Positions 46,372 to 58,683 of a stretch of DNA of 64,000 nucleotides are shown here, in pieces (position 1 is the first letter of the stretch; each line of letters opens with the position of its first letter). Under the pieces are notes generated by a model. It was not told the origin of the DNA, made no database searches, and saw only the letters and a list, made by a program, of their open reading frames with translations. The position numbers were made by a program, and so were the translations under genes. The stretch is from Posidonia oceanica (lineage: Eukaryota > Streptophyta > Magnoliopsida > Alismatales > Posidoniaceae), in NCBI GenBank assembly GCA_037176725.1, contig JAZBRS010000035.1:45766001-45830000 (forward strand), read 5' to 3'.

Positions 46372-49085
46372 ATGGCCTAGTACATCAGTGAGCCTCTCTT
46401 TACTCCTGTCACGGAGGGTGTTTCTGCTCTAGCCCCTCCGGTTGCTCCTTCTGCCCCTTTTGTTCCCCCTCCGACACCAGGGTTTCCTCCCCTGATGCCT
46501 CTAAGATCTCAGTATGTCCCGGGACACTGGCAAGCATCTCTTCCTTCGGATCCGGTCGCTGAGTCTATCTTGATGACCGTTACTCACATTTCGGAGATGC
46601 CATTGCCCCCTCCTTCCCAGGGATACGTCGCCTTTGACATCCCTCCTACCGCTGCTGCGACTTTTGCTATAGCACCTACTCCTCCCGGACAGTCTATGTC
46701 CGTGCCACTTGCTTCTCAATCTTCGCCGGTGCTGCACTTCAGCGTTCCCGCTGACGGAACACCTGAGGCTCAGTACCAGGACCTGATGGAGCTTGCCCAG
46801 AGACTGCAGGGCATGGCTCTATCGGTTCGTCCCCCCTGTACTCCTGTCGCTCCTGAGGTTCCTTTGAGGCCAGTTCCTGCATTTCATGCATCTACCTCTA
46901 CACCTCCGCCTCGACCATCATCTCAACTGCTCACAGTTCCGACGATGGGGGCCCGTTTGCCGCCTCCTTCTGCACAACACTTGGCACAGCATGCTCCTCT
47001 TCCCCTGGTGGTCAGTCCTTTGGGCTGGCTGGAGCCCAGTACCCTACTAGTTCACTGTCTGGCACCCCGCCTGTACAGCAACTAGTGCTCCAGCATCCTA
47101 CCCCTCCCATAGCATAGCATGTCATCTACCCTCCTCCCTTGCATCAGGCCCAGAACCCTGCATACATCCCTGCATACACAGTTCCCCAGCACAGATACAC
47201 CGGCCATCCCATTGCTCCACCAGGCGACGCTATGGTTGATCTGGAGGAGCACTTAGGTGCGACCCATTCAGCGTATGTGCTCACTACCCTTGCCGATCCC
47301 TCTCCTATGGCAGCAAATCTAGACCCCATCAACAATCAGATGGACGTCTTGGAGAAGGTACTACGACTAGTGTAGGGTACTGAGCACCAGACCTACCAAT
47401 TCCAGGACCTCTGTTGCTTTCCAGAGGCGGTACTCCCTCCGAAGTTCAAAATCCCAGACTTCGACAAGTACAATGGTAGGGGCTGCCCCGTAGCACACTT
47501 GAAGGCGTATTGCAGTGATCTCGCTCAGTTTCAGGCTGATGAGAGGTTGCTGATCCGCCTGTTCCAGAAGAGCTTGACCGGGCTGGCACTCAAGTGGTTC
47601 ACATCACTTGATATGTCAACCATCAAGACTTGGAACGACCTCAGTCAGGCGTTCCTGGAACAGTACTCCTTCAACCTCGATCTAGTCCCAAAGCGGGCGG
47701 ACTTGATTGCAATTAAGCAGAATTCCAGCGAGCTGTTCGGGGAGTACGTCGGCCGCTGGCGCGCCCTTGCTTCACAGGTCCGAGATAGACCCTCTGATGA
47801 GGAGTCTATTGAGATCGTTATCAAAGGGGTGCAGCCATCTCTTGGGGCTCTGCTTAGCATTCAGCCAATCACTACTTTTGCAGCACTTATCCGAGCTGGA
47901 GTGCACTTGGAGAGTTCTTTGCGGAGTGGCAACTTCCCGGCTCCCTCTACGTTCGCTAAGCAGGCCGCGATCAGCAGTAACAGTGCCAACAGCAGCACCT
48001 CCAACAACAACAGCGGCAGCAGCAACAACCGTCCAAATAAGAAAGACTCGTCGAAAATCGCTGTTGCATTCGTCGACTCTCCTGCTGTGCCTGTTCACTT
48101 GCCATCCCGGCCTGTCCTAGCTCAGATGGTGTATCCTCCTGCACCTAGGAATCCACCCACACCACAAATCACAACCACCACTAGATCGGTCTACCCCGCC
48201 GCACCGGTTCAGCAAGGCTCATACCAGAGGCAAAGAAGGCCACCCACTGAGAAGCGGAAATTCGCCCCACTGGTGGAACCGCTCACGGTCATCTTGCCGA
48301 AGGTTGCATCGCTCTTGAAGTTCCTAGAGGTTTGCCCGCCCCCAAATCCCTTGCCGCATTGGTTTAAGGTGAACCTCTTCTGCAATTTCCATCGAAGCGT
48401 CGGGCATTCAACAGATAATTGCTACTCCCTGCGGAACGCAATTCAGGATCTAATCGAATCGGAAACAATTGTGATTGACACGCACGAGGCATCCACTCAA
48501 GCACACACACATGCATCTACACATTCAGCTGTTCCCCCTCATTCTGGTATCATCCACCAACCTCTACCGGAGCACTCTTATCTAGGAGGGGCGGGAACCT
48601 CAGGCATTCACTCTGTCTTCCCTTCTGGGCCTACTACCTCTGTCGTAGACCCTTCTGATCTTATTTCTGATATTTCTGAGCCTTTCCCTGTTAATCTCTA
48701 TCTTGCGGTAGTTGCCGGCTCCGAGTCGGGAGTTCACATGATCCGACCGTGTGCCAGGCTGGAGCGCCCCTTCGCGCCCCCTGCTGTGCTTCCTCAGGCT
48801 CAACCCCCTGTACACCTCCTAGCTAGGGCCCAGCCTAGATCCCCTATCCACCTCTTAGGGCGGCCTCAGTTAGAATCCCCTATACCTCTTCTAAGCAGAC
48901 CTCAGCCAGCCCCTGCCTTCCCACCCCAACAACCTTACCATTTAGGTAGACCTCAGTATCTAGTAGGTCCCCCTGTAACCCCTCCTATGCTCACAGCATG
49001 TGCTCCGGTGGTTATTGATTTAACCTTGGACACCCATCGTGTCCCTTACAGCTACGCCACAGAAATGTGTGCGGAAGTAACGTGA
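46372..49085 (+). pseudogene. gag of element B, broken
   Basis: ATG at 46372; codon 3 is TAG where A has CAG (MAQ). The N-terminal proline-rich part runs to about 47083, then a frameshift, then the main part: LLIRLFQKSLTGLALKWF ... MSTIKTWNDLSQAFLEQYS ... ELFGEYVGRWRALASQV, and a knuckle-like CNFHRSVGHSTDNC. TAG after RLV (47373-47375) replaces Q of A. The open stretch 47499-49085 codes about 528 residues. It ends in frame with protease (PYSYATEMCAEVT), where CGA has become TGA. Confidence 0.9.
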
Positions 49086-51124
49086 TCAAGGAGGGTCTAC
49101 AGACCCCCAGCACCGGCACTTATGCCAAACTATCCTGAACCTGCTATGCCCCCACCCTCTAACCAACCCATAGCAGATCCGGCCTCTAACCTACCTGTGG
49201 CAAGCCAAATCCCTACCCAACCTGTAGCGACCCAATCTCCTGCCACTACCCCTTTAGAGCTTGCTAAAACTACCCCTCCTGCTGCCAAGAAAAACCAACC
49301 CAAAGCTGACATAACCGCCCAACTTAAGAAGGTCAAAGCCGACATTTCCATTTGGGACCTAATCCACACCTCTGCCGAACACCGCGAAGCTTTTCTTTGC
49401 GTGTTCCAAGCCGCCCGTGTGTCCTAATCTATTGAGCCTTCGGCCTTGGAAAGCATGGTAGGGATGATTGCGGAGCCCTAGGTCATCTCTTTTACGAGTG
49501 ATGAGCTGCCTCCGGTGGGGATTAATCACAATCAACCCCTCTTCGTCACGGTTCAGTTCAAAAACTTTCGCATTCCCCTAATGCTGGTTGATAACGGGTC
49601 AGGCCTTAACATCTGCCCCTTGCGTACTGCAACTAAGCTCAGATTCAAAGCCAAGGATATCACACCAGCCGTGAAGGGAATGACAGCTTTTGACAACACC
49701 CACCATGATGCTCTGGGGATCCTGATTATTCCTCTTGCCATTGGTCCGGTCGTATTCGATGTAGAATTCTATGTCGTCGACTTGAAGCCAAACTTCAATT
49801 TCCTGCTTGGGCACCCTTGGCTCCACAAGCATCAGGTCCTTCCCTCGACCCTCCATCGAATGATAAAGTACCGTCACGGCCATGATGTCATTGTCGTCAT
49901 GGCAGAGAACTTTGAGAAGGAGCGGATCGAGGCAGTCTCCCGCGTCTCTTCACAAACTATCCCTTTTGAGCCCGAGACTTCCAAAGCCTTGTATTGCGTT
50001 AATCAGTGCGAGCCGGTTAACTTCATTCCTGATCTTGGACGTGCCAACTCCGTGGCCGTTCACAACAACCCCTTTCGAATGGTCTAGAATGTATGTCATA
50101 GGTGGGGTTACATAAAGGGTACACCGCTCGGGCGTCACGGCCAGGGGATCGCAGAGCCGATCGTAGCAGTGGAGCAGAGGAAATCTGAAGGCATCAGTTA
50201 TGAGCCCAAGCCCAACAAAGATCATTGCTTTCAACTCAAGGATCCAGAACCAGCCATCCCTAGAGACCTCACTAACTTCACCAGTGTAGGAGTTCTGGGA
50301 TCAACAGATGATCAAGTCACGGTGCCAACAGAAGATTGGGTTTGCAATGAGGACTACTACTCGGATGAGGAGCAGTCTGGCATAGTAGAGGCAGTCCCAA
50401 CTGGCAGCAAGTCTCTGATTAGCACAGAGGCGCCACAGTCAGTTTGTTTGGCTCTTCCTTCAGCAGATACAATAGACAATTCAGCAGGCTCTGTGGCAGA
50501 ACTGACAAGCTCTTACATTTCTGCAGCCACATCTGCATTACAAGCATAGGCAGTAGCAGCAGCTCAGAAGTCAGAGACACTCCTTCTGGCACAGTCAGGC
50601 AGGCTAGCTGCGGTCGCAGTTGCATCAGTACCGCTGCCACTCTCTCTGGAGGGACAGTTAGTCAATTCAGTCAGCAGCGCGACTCGGCCCACTTCAACAG
50701 CCGCATCACTGAGAATGCAGCCGGCGCAGTCCGCTTCACATCCTCCTGCCGCAAAACAGCAACTCTCATGGCAGGCCCCCATGGCGTCAGAGGCCGCACT
50801 CTCACAGTCACAACCAGATGCAGAGGACCAATTGAGCACCATAGTCTCCCGGCCCTTGAGCCCTCAGAAGAGCACCTCTGCCTGCCCTCTAACTGCAACA
50901 GTGACCTTGGCAGTGTACCCTTCTGTGGCCCCATTGACCAGTCTATTTGGATCTTCGATGCCGAAGCTACCGCTATCAGGCACGCCCGTGAGCCAGACCA
51001 TGCAAATACCAAGGGCAGCGATTCATCTTGCAGTCGGGCCAGAGCCGCAGGCCCCCGGCGCCTACTACGTCGACTCACCCTCGGATGAGGAGGAAGGAGT
51101 GGCAATAGAAACCCAGGTCAATTC
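49086..51124 (+). pseudogene. Protease and linker of element B
   Basis: Same frame as gag. Protease core: KNFRIPLMLVDNGSGLNICP with DNG at 49590-49598, then HHDALGILIIPLAIGPVVF and NFNFLLGHPWLHKHQVLP. A TAA after ARVS and a TAG after EP precede it; a TAG follows FRMV (A has K). Downstream comes the acidic NEDYYSDEEQ and an alanine/serine-rich stretch to YYVDSPSDEEEG. RT continues in another frame from about 51125; A needs a different shift at this place, so programmed frameshifting is not supported. Confidence 0.87.
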
Positions 51125-53427
51125 ATGGATGTCCGACTTGAGTTACTTTATCAAGAGCAGCTCAAGTCAATAGTAGAAGACCTAGCAGAGCACCAAGCCG
51201 CAGAAAGGAAAGGGAAAGCCGTGGCTACAGACCCTCCTCTGCAGGAAGACAATGCCTCTATCATGGTCCTAGAAGAAGACTCAGTAGTACCAGACTCCCC
51301 TAGACCAGATGAGCTCATTATCTTCCAACCAGAAGGCGGGTCTAGGTGGTTTGTACAGCACATGCCTCACTTAGGCAATGTAGCAAGCGGCAGTGCCCGG
51401 ATCAGCCGCCAGTCCGGCATACCCTCCACGAGCGCACCAGAAGACTCAGAGGAGGAAGCACTAGCAGTCCAAGCAACAGCAGTAGCAGAGCAGAAAGCAG
51501 AATCAGCAATAGAATCATCAACAGCCTTAGTAGCAGGGCCACCAGCAGTATCAATGACAGAATCAGCATGGCCCTCAGCAGAATCAGCACGGCCCTCAGC
51601 AGAATCAGCAAGGTCCTCAGCAGAATTAGCAGAGCACTCAGCAGAATCAGTCGGGCCAGAGCAGACAGAAGAAGCTGCCAGGACGGAGGTCGCGCACCGA
51701 GGCTACAAGAATACTCGAGTAAGCCTGACCATCCTGAAGCGTCACCAGGGCCAAGCAGTGGAACATATACACTCTTTCAACATCACAACTCCTTCTTTCG
51801 AGAAAGAGATCCTCTCAAAACTTATTGCTTATGGGGAGGAGGATGATACGGGCGGGGACAAGACTGACGAACTATTGCCCGAGTTCCGGCCCTACGACGA
51901 CGACCCAGAAGGCCCCAACCTCCATGTTGAAGAAGAAACAGAGGTTGTTAACATCGGCACAGCTGAGGAAATTAGAGAAGTCCGCATCAGTGCCCAGCTG
52001 TCCCCCCAGGCTCGAGCAGAATTCATCGCATTCCTAAAAGAATATGCAAATGTCTTCGCCTGGAGTTATGAAGATATGGTTGGCCTTGACATAGAGATAA
52101 TGGTGCACAATCTATCCCTGGATCCAGATGCCAAGCCAGTAAAGCAGAAACTGAGAAGATGGCGACCGCAGTGGCTGCTTATGATCAAAGAAGAGATCAT
52201 GAAACAACACAGAGTCAATTTCCTCAAGGTCATCCTTTACCCTGAATGGCTAGCAAACATTGTACCTGTGCCCAAGAAAGATGGCTGCCTCCGGATCTGC
52301 ATCGACTATAGGGACCTGAACAAGGCGAGTCCCAAGGATGACTTCCCATTGCCTCACATTGACGTCCTAGTCGACAATACAGCGGGCCATAAGATGCTCT
52401 CCTTCATGGACGGCTTTTCTGGATATAATCAGATCAAAATGGCAGAAGAAGACATGGAAAAGACTTCATTCATCACCCCTTGGGGAGTCTTCTGCTACCA
52501 AGTCATGCCGTTCGGGTTGAAGAATGCTGGCGTAACCTATCAGAGGGCTATGACTGCACTATTTCATGACCTCATGCACCAAGAAGTGGAGGTCTATGTA
52601 GACGACATGATTGCTAAAACCAAAGAGCCTGAAGATCATCTTGCCTATCTGAAGAAGCTCTTTACCCGTCTACGAAAATACAAGCTGCGCCTGAACCCCA
52701 ACAAGTGTGTATTCGGGGTGTCATCTGGCAAACTGCTAGGTTACATTGTTAGCCAAAGAGGGATTGAGGTGGACCTGATGAAGGCCAAAGCCATCGTGGA
52801 TATGCCACCCCCTCGGACTGAAAAGGAGGTCAAAGGTCTACTTGGGCGTTTGCAATACATCAGTCGCTTCATTGCATAGCTTATGCCCATCTGTGAGCCC
52901 ATATTCAAGCTCCTGAAGAAGAATGCGTAGATTCATTGGAGTGAGGAATGTCAGGCTACATTTGCCAAGATCAAGCAGCTGCTAATTAAGCCTCTTGTCT
53001 TGGTTCCCCCCACTCCAGGGAGACCCTTACTTCTCTACCTTTCTACCACGCAGCATTCCATGGGCGCCGTCTTGGGCCAACATGACGAATCTGGTAGAAA
53101 GGAGCGTGCCATTTACTACCTGAGCAAGAAGTTCAATGAATGCGAAGCCAGGTACAGTACAATGGAGAAGACCTGCCTGTCCCTTGTCTGGGCTGCACAG
53201 AAATTAAGGCACTACATGATGGCATACCTAGTTCAGCTCTTATACCAGCATGATCCTATCAAGTTCCTCTTTCAAAAACCGGCCATGGTAGGCAGATGTG
53301 TTAAGTGGCAGATGCTACTGTCTCAGTATGACATCAGCTTTGTCACTCAGAAGTCTATGAAGGGCCAAGCTATGGCAGACCATCTTGCTGACCTCCGACT
53401 GCCTGAATATCAAGTACTCTAGATGTA
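51125..53427 (+). pseudogene. Reverse transcriptase and RNase H of element B
   Basis: The open stretch of 584 codons begins with a linker containing SAESARP-type repeats (about 51540-51650). RT motifs: EYANVFAWSYEDMVG, CIDYRDLNKASPKDDFPLP, LSFMDGFSGYNQIKM, PFGLKNAGVTYQRAM and catalytic YVDD at 52595-52606. TAG at 52877-52879 (A has Q, FIAQL) and TAG after KNA near 52928 (A has Q) interrupt the RT to RNase H connection. RNase H: RPLLLYLSTTQHSMGAVLG, YYLSKKFNECEARYS, ending with TAGs at 53420 and 53425, the latter shared with A. Confidence 0.93.
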
Positions 53428-53890
53428 GTTTCCAAATGAAGACATTCTGTTTGCATTGGAGGACTCTGAAGACAAAAACCCTGAAGATCAGGAGCAATGG
53501 CAGCTATACTTTGATGGTGCTGTGAACAAGAAAGGTCGAGGCATAGGCGCAGTGCTGACAACGCCTCAGGGACAGATGATTCCCTTCTCTAGGAAGCTGA
53601 CCTTCAAATGCACCAACAACGAAGCAGAGTACGAGGCATGCATCCTAAGACTGAATGTCACCCTCGAGCATGAGGTGTAGAAGCTGCTGGTGCATGGCGA
53701 TGCTATGCTAGTGATCTCTCAAGTCAATGGCGAGTGGAAGACGAAAGATCCGAAGCTACTGCCATATCATGAACACTTGCTGAAGCTGATAGAACAATTT
53801 GCAAGCATCCGCTTCGCATACATGAACCGAGCAAGGAACGCATATGCAGATGCGTTGGCAACCCTAGCGTCCTGGCTCAGCATACCAGAA
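53428..53890 (+). pseudogene. Archaeal-type RNase H of element B
   Basis: WQLYFDGAVNKKGRGIGAVL with the first catalytic Asp at 53513, NNEAEYEACILRL, VHGDAMLVISQVNG and RARNAYADALATLAS: all four acidic positions (D, E, D, D) are visible. A TAG at 53678-53680, shared with A at 28849-28851, splits it. Second RNase H domains of this type mark the Tat lineage. Confidence 0.87.
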
Positions 53891-55225
53891 GATAGCACAG
53901 TGGATGTATCTATTACTCGCATTGAGCAGCCTGCGCACTGTATGAGCATTGAAGAGGCAGATTCAACAACAGAGGAGCAGCCCTGGTACAAAGACATAAA
54001 AGCTTTCCTGGAGTCTGGCAGCTTTCCACCCGGTACCTCAGTAGTGGACAAGAGAACTCTGACGCGTTTGGCATCAAAGTATGTATTAGGGGTGGGACAG
54101 TTGTACAAAAGGTCATACAATCAAATGCTCCTGCACTGCTTGAACAAATCAGAGGCTGATGCGCTAATGCTTCAAGTGCATGCGGGGACCTGCGGCCCGC
54201 ACATGAATGGCGTCCTCCTGGCCAAGAAAATAATGCTGCAAGGATACTACTGGCTAACTATGGAAGCTGACTGCTGCCGATTTGTACGCAGATGCCATAA
54301 CTGCCAAGTACATGGCAACTTTATTCGGGCGCCCCCTCAAGAACTGCACAGCATGTCGTCGCCATGGCCCTTCTCCACCTGGGGGATTGATGTCATTGGC
54401 ACCATGCACCCTCCAGCTTCTAATGGTCATCATTACATTCTGGTAGCGATTGATTACTTCACCAAGTGGGTGGAAGCAACCTCCTACAAAATGGTGACTG
54501 CCGTGGCTACAGAAAAGTTCATTAGAAACAATATCATAGCCCGATACAGGGTCCCACATGCAATTATATCTGACAATGGCACAAATTTCATTACTAAGAG
54601 GATCGAAGATTATTTGCAGAGTTTCAATATCAAACATCATAGATCCTCGCCTTACCGGCCACAGATGAACGGTGCAGTGGAGTCTGCCAACAAAAATCTG
54701 GTCAAAATCCTGAAGAAGATGGCGGAAACTCATAAGGACTGGCACGACAAGCTTCCTTACGCACTCTGGATGTATAGGACATTTGTCCGCACTTCAACAG
54801 GTGCCACCCCATACTCTCTGGTGTATGGCATGGAGGCGGTGTTGCCCATCGAGGTAGAGATCCCCTCACTGCGGATCCTACGCGAAGTTGAGTTGGAAGA
54901 AGCAGAATGGGTCGAAGACCGCTACGTCCAACTGAATCTGATTGATGAGCACAGGCTGCAAGCTATGCATAATGCTCATTGCTACCAAAAGAGAACGGCC
55001 AGGTCATACTTCAAGAAAGTTCAGCCAAGAGGCTTCCAGACAGGGGACCTTATTCTGCGTGCCATTCACTTGCCTGATGGTCGAGGGAAATTCTGACCTA
55101 ACTAGCGTGGCCCCTTTGTGGTCAAACATGTCTTTTCGGGCGGCGCTGTAACTCTTAAGGATATGGATCAGGTCGAGCAGTCTGAGCCCGTCAACCTCTG
55201 CTACCTCAAGAAGTACTATCAATAG
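53891..55225 (+). pseudogene. Integrase of element B
   Basis: HHCC: HAGTCGPHMNG ... RRCHNCQ, intact. Catalytic triad intact: Asp at 54389 (GIDVIG), Asp at 54572 (ISDNGTNF), Glu at 54680 (NGAVESAN), with the canonical 35-residue spacing between the last two. C-terminal region: GATPYSLVYGMEAVLPIEVE, then GRGKF followed by TGA (55094-55096, shared with A), a TAG after PN, then RGPFVVK and the natural end YLKKYYQ at 55225. Confidence 0.92.
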
Positions 55226-55366
55226 CCCAAGGCGGCCCCATTGCAGACGCTTCCTCCCACCTATACAATTACATTCTCGCTCCTTACATTCTCATCCTAC
55301 CTGCATCTTCTATCTTGTCTCTTACTTTTTTTTCTTGAACATCTGCTTATGCTTCCTCTATCCTAC
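55226..55366 (+). other. Short spacer after the pol stop, element B
   Basis: T/C-rich, no coding content. Confidence 0.4.
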
Positions 55367-55600
55367 ACATGCATCATCTCTCTTTTCAAATCATCATCAT
55401 CATCCTCTCAAAACATGCATCATCTCTCTTTTCAAATCATCATCATCATCCTCTCAAAACATGCATCATCTCTCTTTTCAAATCATCATCGTCACCCTCT
55501 CGAAACATGCATCATCTCTCTTTTCAAATCATCATCGTTATCCTCTCAAAACATGCATCATCTCTTTTTCAAATCATCATCATCATCCCTTCAAATCATG
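55367..55600 (+). repeat. 46-bp minisatellite, five copies
   Basis: acatgcatcatctctctttt starts at 55367, 55413, 55459, 55505 and 55551, followed each time by caaatcatcatc(a/g)t. It is absent from the corresponding part of A, so it arose within the B lineage. Confidence 0.92.
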
Positions 55601-56880
55601 CATTGCATCTTCTGCCCGGTGATGAAAACCAGAAGTGCTTGCCTGCTCTGGAAGGAGTCCATCTTGCCTCACCTGGCACTACTCAGATGCCTTAGCTGGT
55701 GAGGGAGCCACCACCCATCAAGACAGGCGAACTGCCTAAACTCGTAAGGACATACACCTTTGAGGGAGGAAAAAATGCTAGGATGTGAGTTTGAAAAAAA
55801 AAAGAAGAAGTGAGAATAGACATCTAGGCTTGGGCACGTCCAAGGAACAGAAGACGAAGACAGAAGCCGGCCCTAGAGATAGGGGTGTGCGGTCCAACCT
55901 TGTTCCCTCAGCTCATCACATAGCAGACCCAAAGCCCACATCCATTTACAACCCAAACACCGTTCTTTTTACCTCCAAAATGGGGATAGCAAAAGCCTAT
56001 GAAAAAAGAAGAGAGAAAAATGAAATTAAGCATGCAAACAAAAACAAAAAAAGAGAAGAGAAAAAGCAAGCAAAAAAGAAAAAAAAAGAAGAAAGAGAAA
56101 AAAAAGGGTTAGACAAGAATCAGCCCAAAAATATAGGCAAAATCATCCCCTCGTACCTTACAAGTAATCCAAGGGTGTAAGCCTAAAAAGGTCCACCACC
56201 TCCCTCCAAAAACAAACACTTACCATCTCCTAGCTAGGGGCAGGGAAAGCTTGCACACCCATGAGGGAGAAAACAAAAAGAGAGCAGAAAGAGTAGGTGT
56301 AGGTCCTGAGAGCTTGGCAGGTAGCCTATCCCCACCACACCACCACCTGTATACTGCCAACACCCGTTCCGGAGTGCCACCAGCAAGTTAAGAGTCCAAG
56401 TAGGGCCCAGTGAGTCAGGGACCACTCCCTTCCTCTGCAGCAGGCACCAAAGCACTCCGTATGCTGAGGGCGCTAAAGCATACTAATCATTTCTAAAGCA
56501 TATCAACCTGCATCACGCATATATGCATCTCCAATCATCCCTTCCTTCTTCACAATCATTCCGCTCTGCAACTCGCTTCGACTCTGAGACAGTACTTCTT
56601 GCCAGGAACGCGTTGACGCTGCTCAGGCTGCGTTGGTCCAGATCTCCTGCCAGTCCTTGCCCCTGTGTCCACAAGACTGCTACAGATTTCCTTTGCCTAT
56701 TTGTGCTTAACTGCTCTGTTCTGATATTAACTACTGAATACATATCGAACTGCTTTATCAGCCTCAGATTCTGCTTTCCGTTAAAGATTATATGCCTGTG
56801 TGATCTGACTGTCTGCAACATTGATAACAGGTACCTTCAAGCTCTGCAGCATCTGCCTACTTCACCCTGCGGCCTGCGCC
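55601..56880 (+). other. Spacer between integrase and DUF7745-like ORF, element B
   Basis: Includes an A/G-rich tract (55980-56110) matching the T-rich tract of A, and ataacaggtacct about 50 bases upstream of the next ORF, a splice-acceptor-like sequence conserved with A. Otherwise non-coding. Confidence 0.5.
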
Positions 56881-58083
56881 ATGGGATATCCAACTCTTGA
56901 AACCCCAGTGCACTATTCTAAAGCCCTGCGGGGCTGGATTGCCAAACTTACTTAGGAAGACTGCGAGAAGCTGCGCCTCTGGGGCATACCTACGAAACTG
57001 CTGAAGGCGGCTGATGTCGAAGTAAACCGTCACCTTCTGTGCACTGCCACAAGATTCTGGAAGCCGGCGCACCATGTCTTCTGCTTCGGAAGAACTGAGC
57101 TGACACCAACTCTGGAAGACGTGCGCCGCATCTGTGGCTTCTCCCGGCTGATGGGATGGCCCATTTTCATGAGGCGCGACAAGTACATAGCGGTCCTCTG
57201 CAAGCTATCTGGGCTATCTATAGACCGGTGCCAGCAAAAACTGATCTACACCAGCGGCCCCACGCCCATGCTGTGCCTACACTACTTCGATGAGATCATA
57301 GACAAGCGCGCTAAACTCGGAGATGATCTGTGGCTTCGGGGATTTGTCACCCGATTTCTGGGAGAGCTGATATTCACTCATGGTCGGATGACAGTCGCGA
57401 TAGAAATTACTGAAATCGCACTTGCTGTGGTGACTAGGTAGATAGACTTAGCATTAGTCGTCTTGGCTGAAACTTATTGCGGACTAGACCGCATCTCCCA
57501 CCGCTGCTGCCACTTCCACGGTTGCGGAGTGCTAGTACAGATTTGGCAGGCTGCACACCTTGAACTGGACTTGCTGCGCCCCCAGGGCCACATCATTGAA
57601 ACATATTGCAACAACGGCCACGCTAGGACAATCAAAAAGGTCCCCGAAGAATACAAAAAGTTATCTAAGCTGACGGACGACACCGTCACCTGGCGCATCA
57701 TCCCATCTGCGGCCGAGCCTTTCACTATCTTCTTCGATACCCGCGATACGCGACTCGTGGTGCTGCCAGGATTCACCGGAGGCGTGGAGTATCACCCCAT
57801 CCGGGTCATGAGGCAGTTCGACCTCCAGCAGGGCACTTTCGTAGACAGCACAGCCCCAAGGCTCCTTCAAGCATATCCTTATGGGTCAACATCTACTACT
57901 ACTAAGATGGCTGATCTTATGCAGCATGGAGTGCGGTCTACTGACCTTGCATCTGCACAAGGCTCGGGATGTACTCCCGAATATCTGACGGAGGTACAAG
58001 CGTCCTGGCCTATCAGTGAGATACCTCCTGGCACTCAGCAGTTCCCTGATTCCAGAAAGGCAAAGAAAGCCCGGACCGATTAG
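56881..58083 (+). pseudogene. DUF7745-like post-integrase ORF of element B, ~400 codons
   Basis: Starts MGYPTLETPVHYSKALRGW. Blocks in order: RFWKPAHHVFCFGRTELTPT, WLRGFVTRFLGELIFTHG, IDLALVVLAETYCGLDRI, FHGCGVLVQIWQAAHLEL, WRIIPSAAEPFTIFFDTRD and EYHPIRVMRQFDLQQGTF. The arrangement resembles the plant DUF7745 / plant-mobile-domain-like proteins, several of which occur in retroelements. Two internal TAGs: after AKLT, and after VVTR (A has Q). The last TAG aligns with CAG in A, so the true end may be further on. It has no signal peptide or membrane segment and shows no resemblance to an envelope. Role unknown; it is conserved in sense orientation in three elements. Confidence 0.72.
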
Positions 58084-58552
58084 AGCGTCCATGTAACTGC
58101 CAGTCTATCTTCTACTGTAAACTTTTGGCCTGTCACAGGCATGTAATCAAGTTCAATCAATACAAAGGCGTTCTGACCCACCTACTTGCATTTCAAATCT
58201 GCTACAAGTGCATGCGTGATCACATCAATCATATCTGCAGGGCCCCTGGCTAGACTTGCTGCCAAACACTGTAGGAAAGTCCTCATCAATCAAACCAAGT
58301 GCTGACCCATGACATCTGAACAAGCAAAGCTACCGGGCACCGTCATCCGAATCTTCATTAGCGGGCTGGCACTCCCAACTGCCTGGTGATAGGTCCGTCA
58401 ACCTGTCATCCTTGCCTGGCACCCCCAACTGCCTGGCGATAGGTCCGTCAACCTGTCATCATCCTCGGGCTGGTACTCCAAACTACTCGTCTGGCAAACA
58501 CGACAGTTTTGTCTTCATCCTCTGCTTTTGATGCCAAGGACGCGCTGGCCAA
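58084..58552 (+). other. Non-coding region between DUF7745-like ORF and hairpin, element B
   Basis: Contains a duplicated ~55-bp block (ctggcacccccaactgcctg then gataggtccgtcaacctgtc, twice around 58370-58460) that already carries the gataggtccgt word amplified further downstream. Confidence 0.6.
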
Positions 58553-58579
58553 CCCCTGGTATCATCTTGATACCAGGGG
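58553..58579 (+). other. Conserved hairpin, element B copy
   Basis: CCCCTGGTATCA, loop tct, TGATACCAGGGG: a perfect 12-bp stem, followed by catcttttgatc. Equivalent to 771-798 and 24079-24106. Confidence 0.88.
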
Positions 58580-58683
58580 CATCTTTTGATCGCCCCTTGG
58601 TATCATTTTCCCTCTCTTTCCCTCATGATATTCCTAGTATCATGGGATGGTTCGCCCTCGTGAAACCCATTTCTTTGCCGGCC

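Noticed and set aside
51100..51180. Programmed frameshift between protease and RT
   Set aside because: B and A need shifts of different size at this place, and A also has other indels; ordinary decay explains both.
56881..58083. Retroviral-type envelope gene
   Set aside because: Right position, but no signal peptide, transmembrane segment or glycosylation-rich ectodomain; the blocks instead resemble DUF7745/plant-mobile-domain-like proteins.
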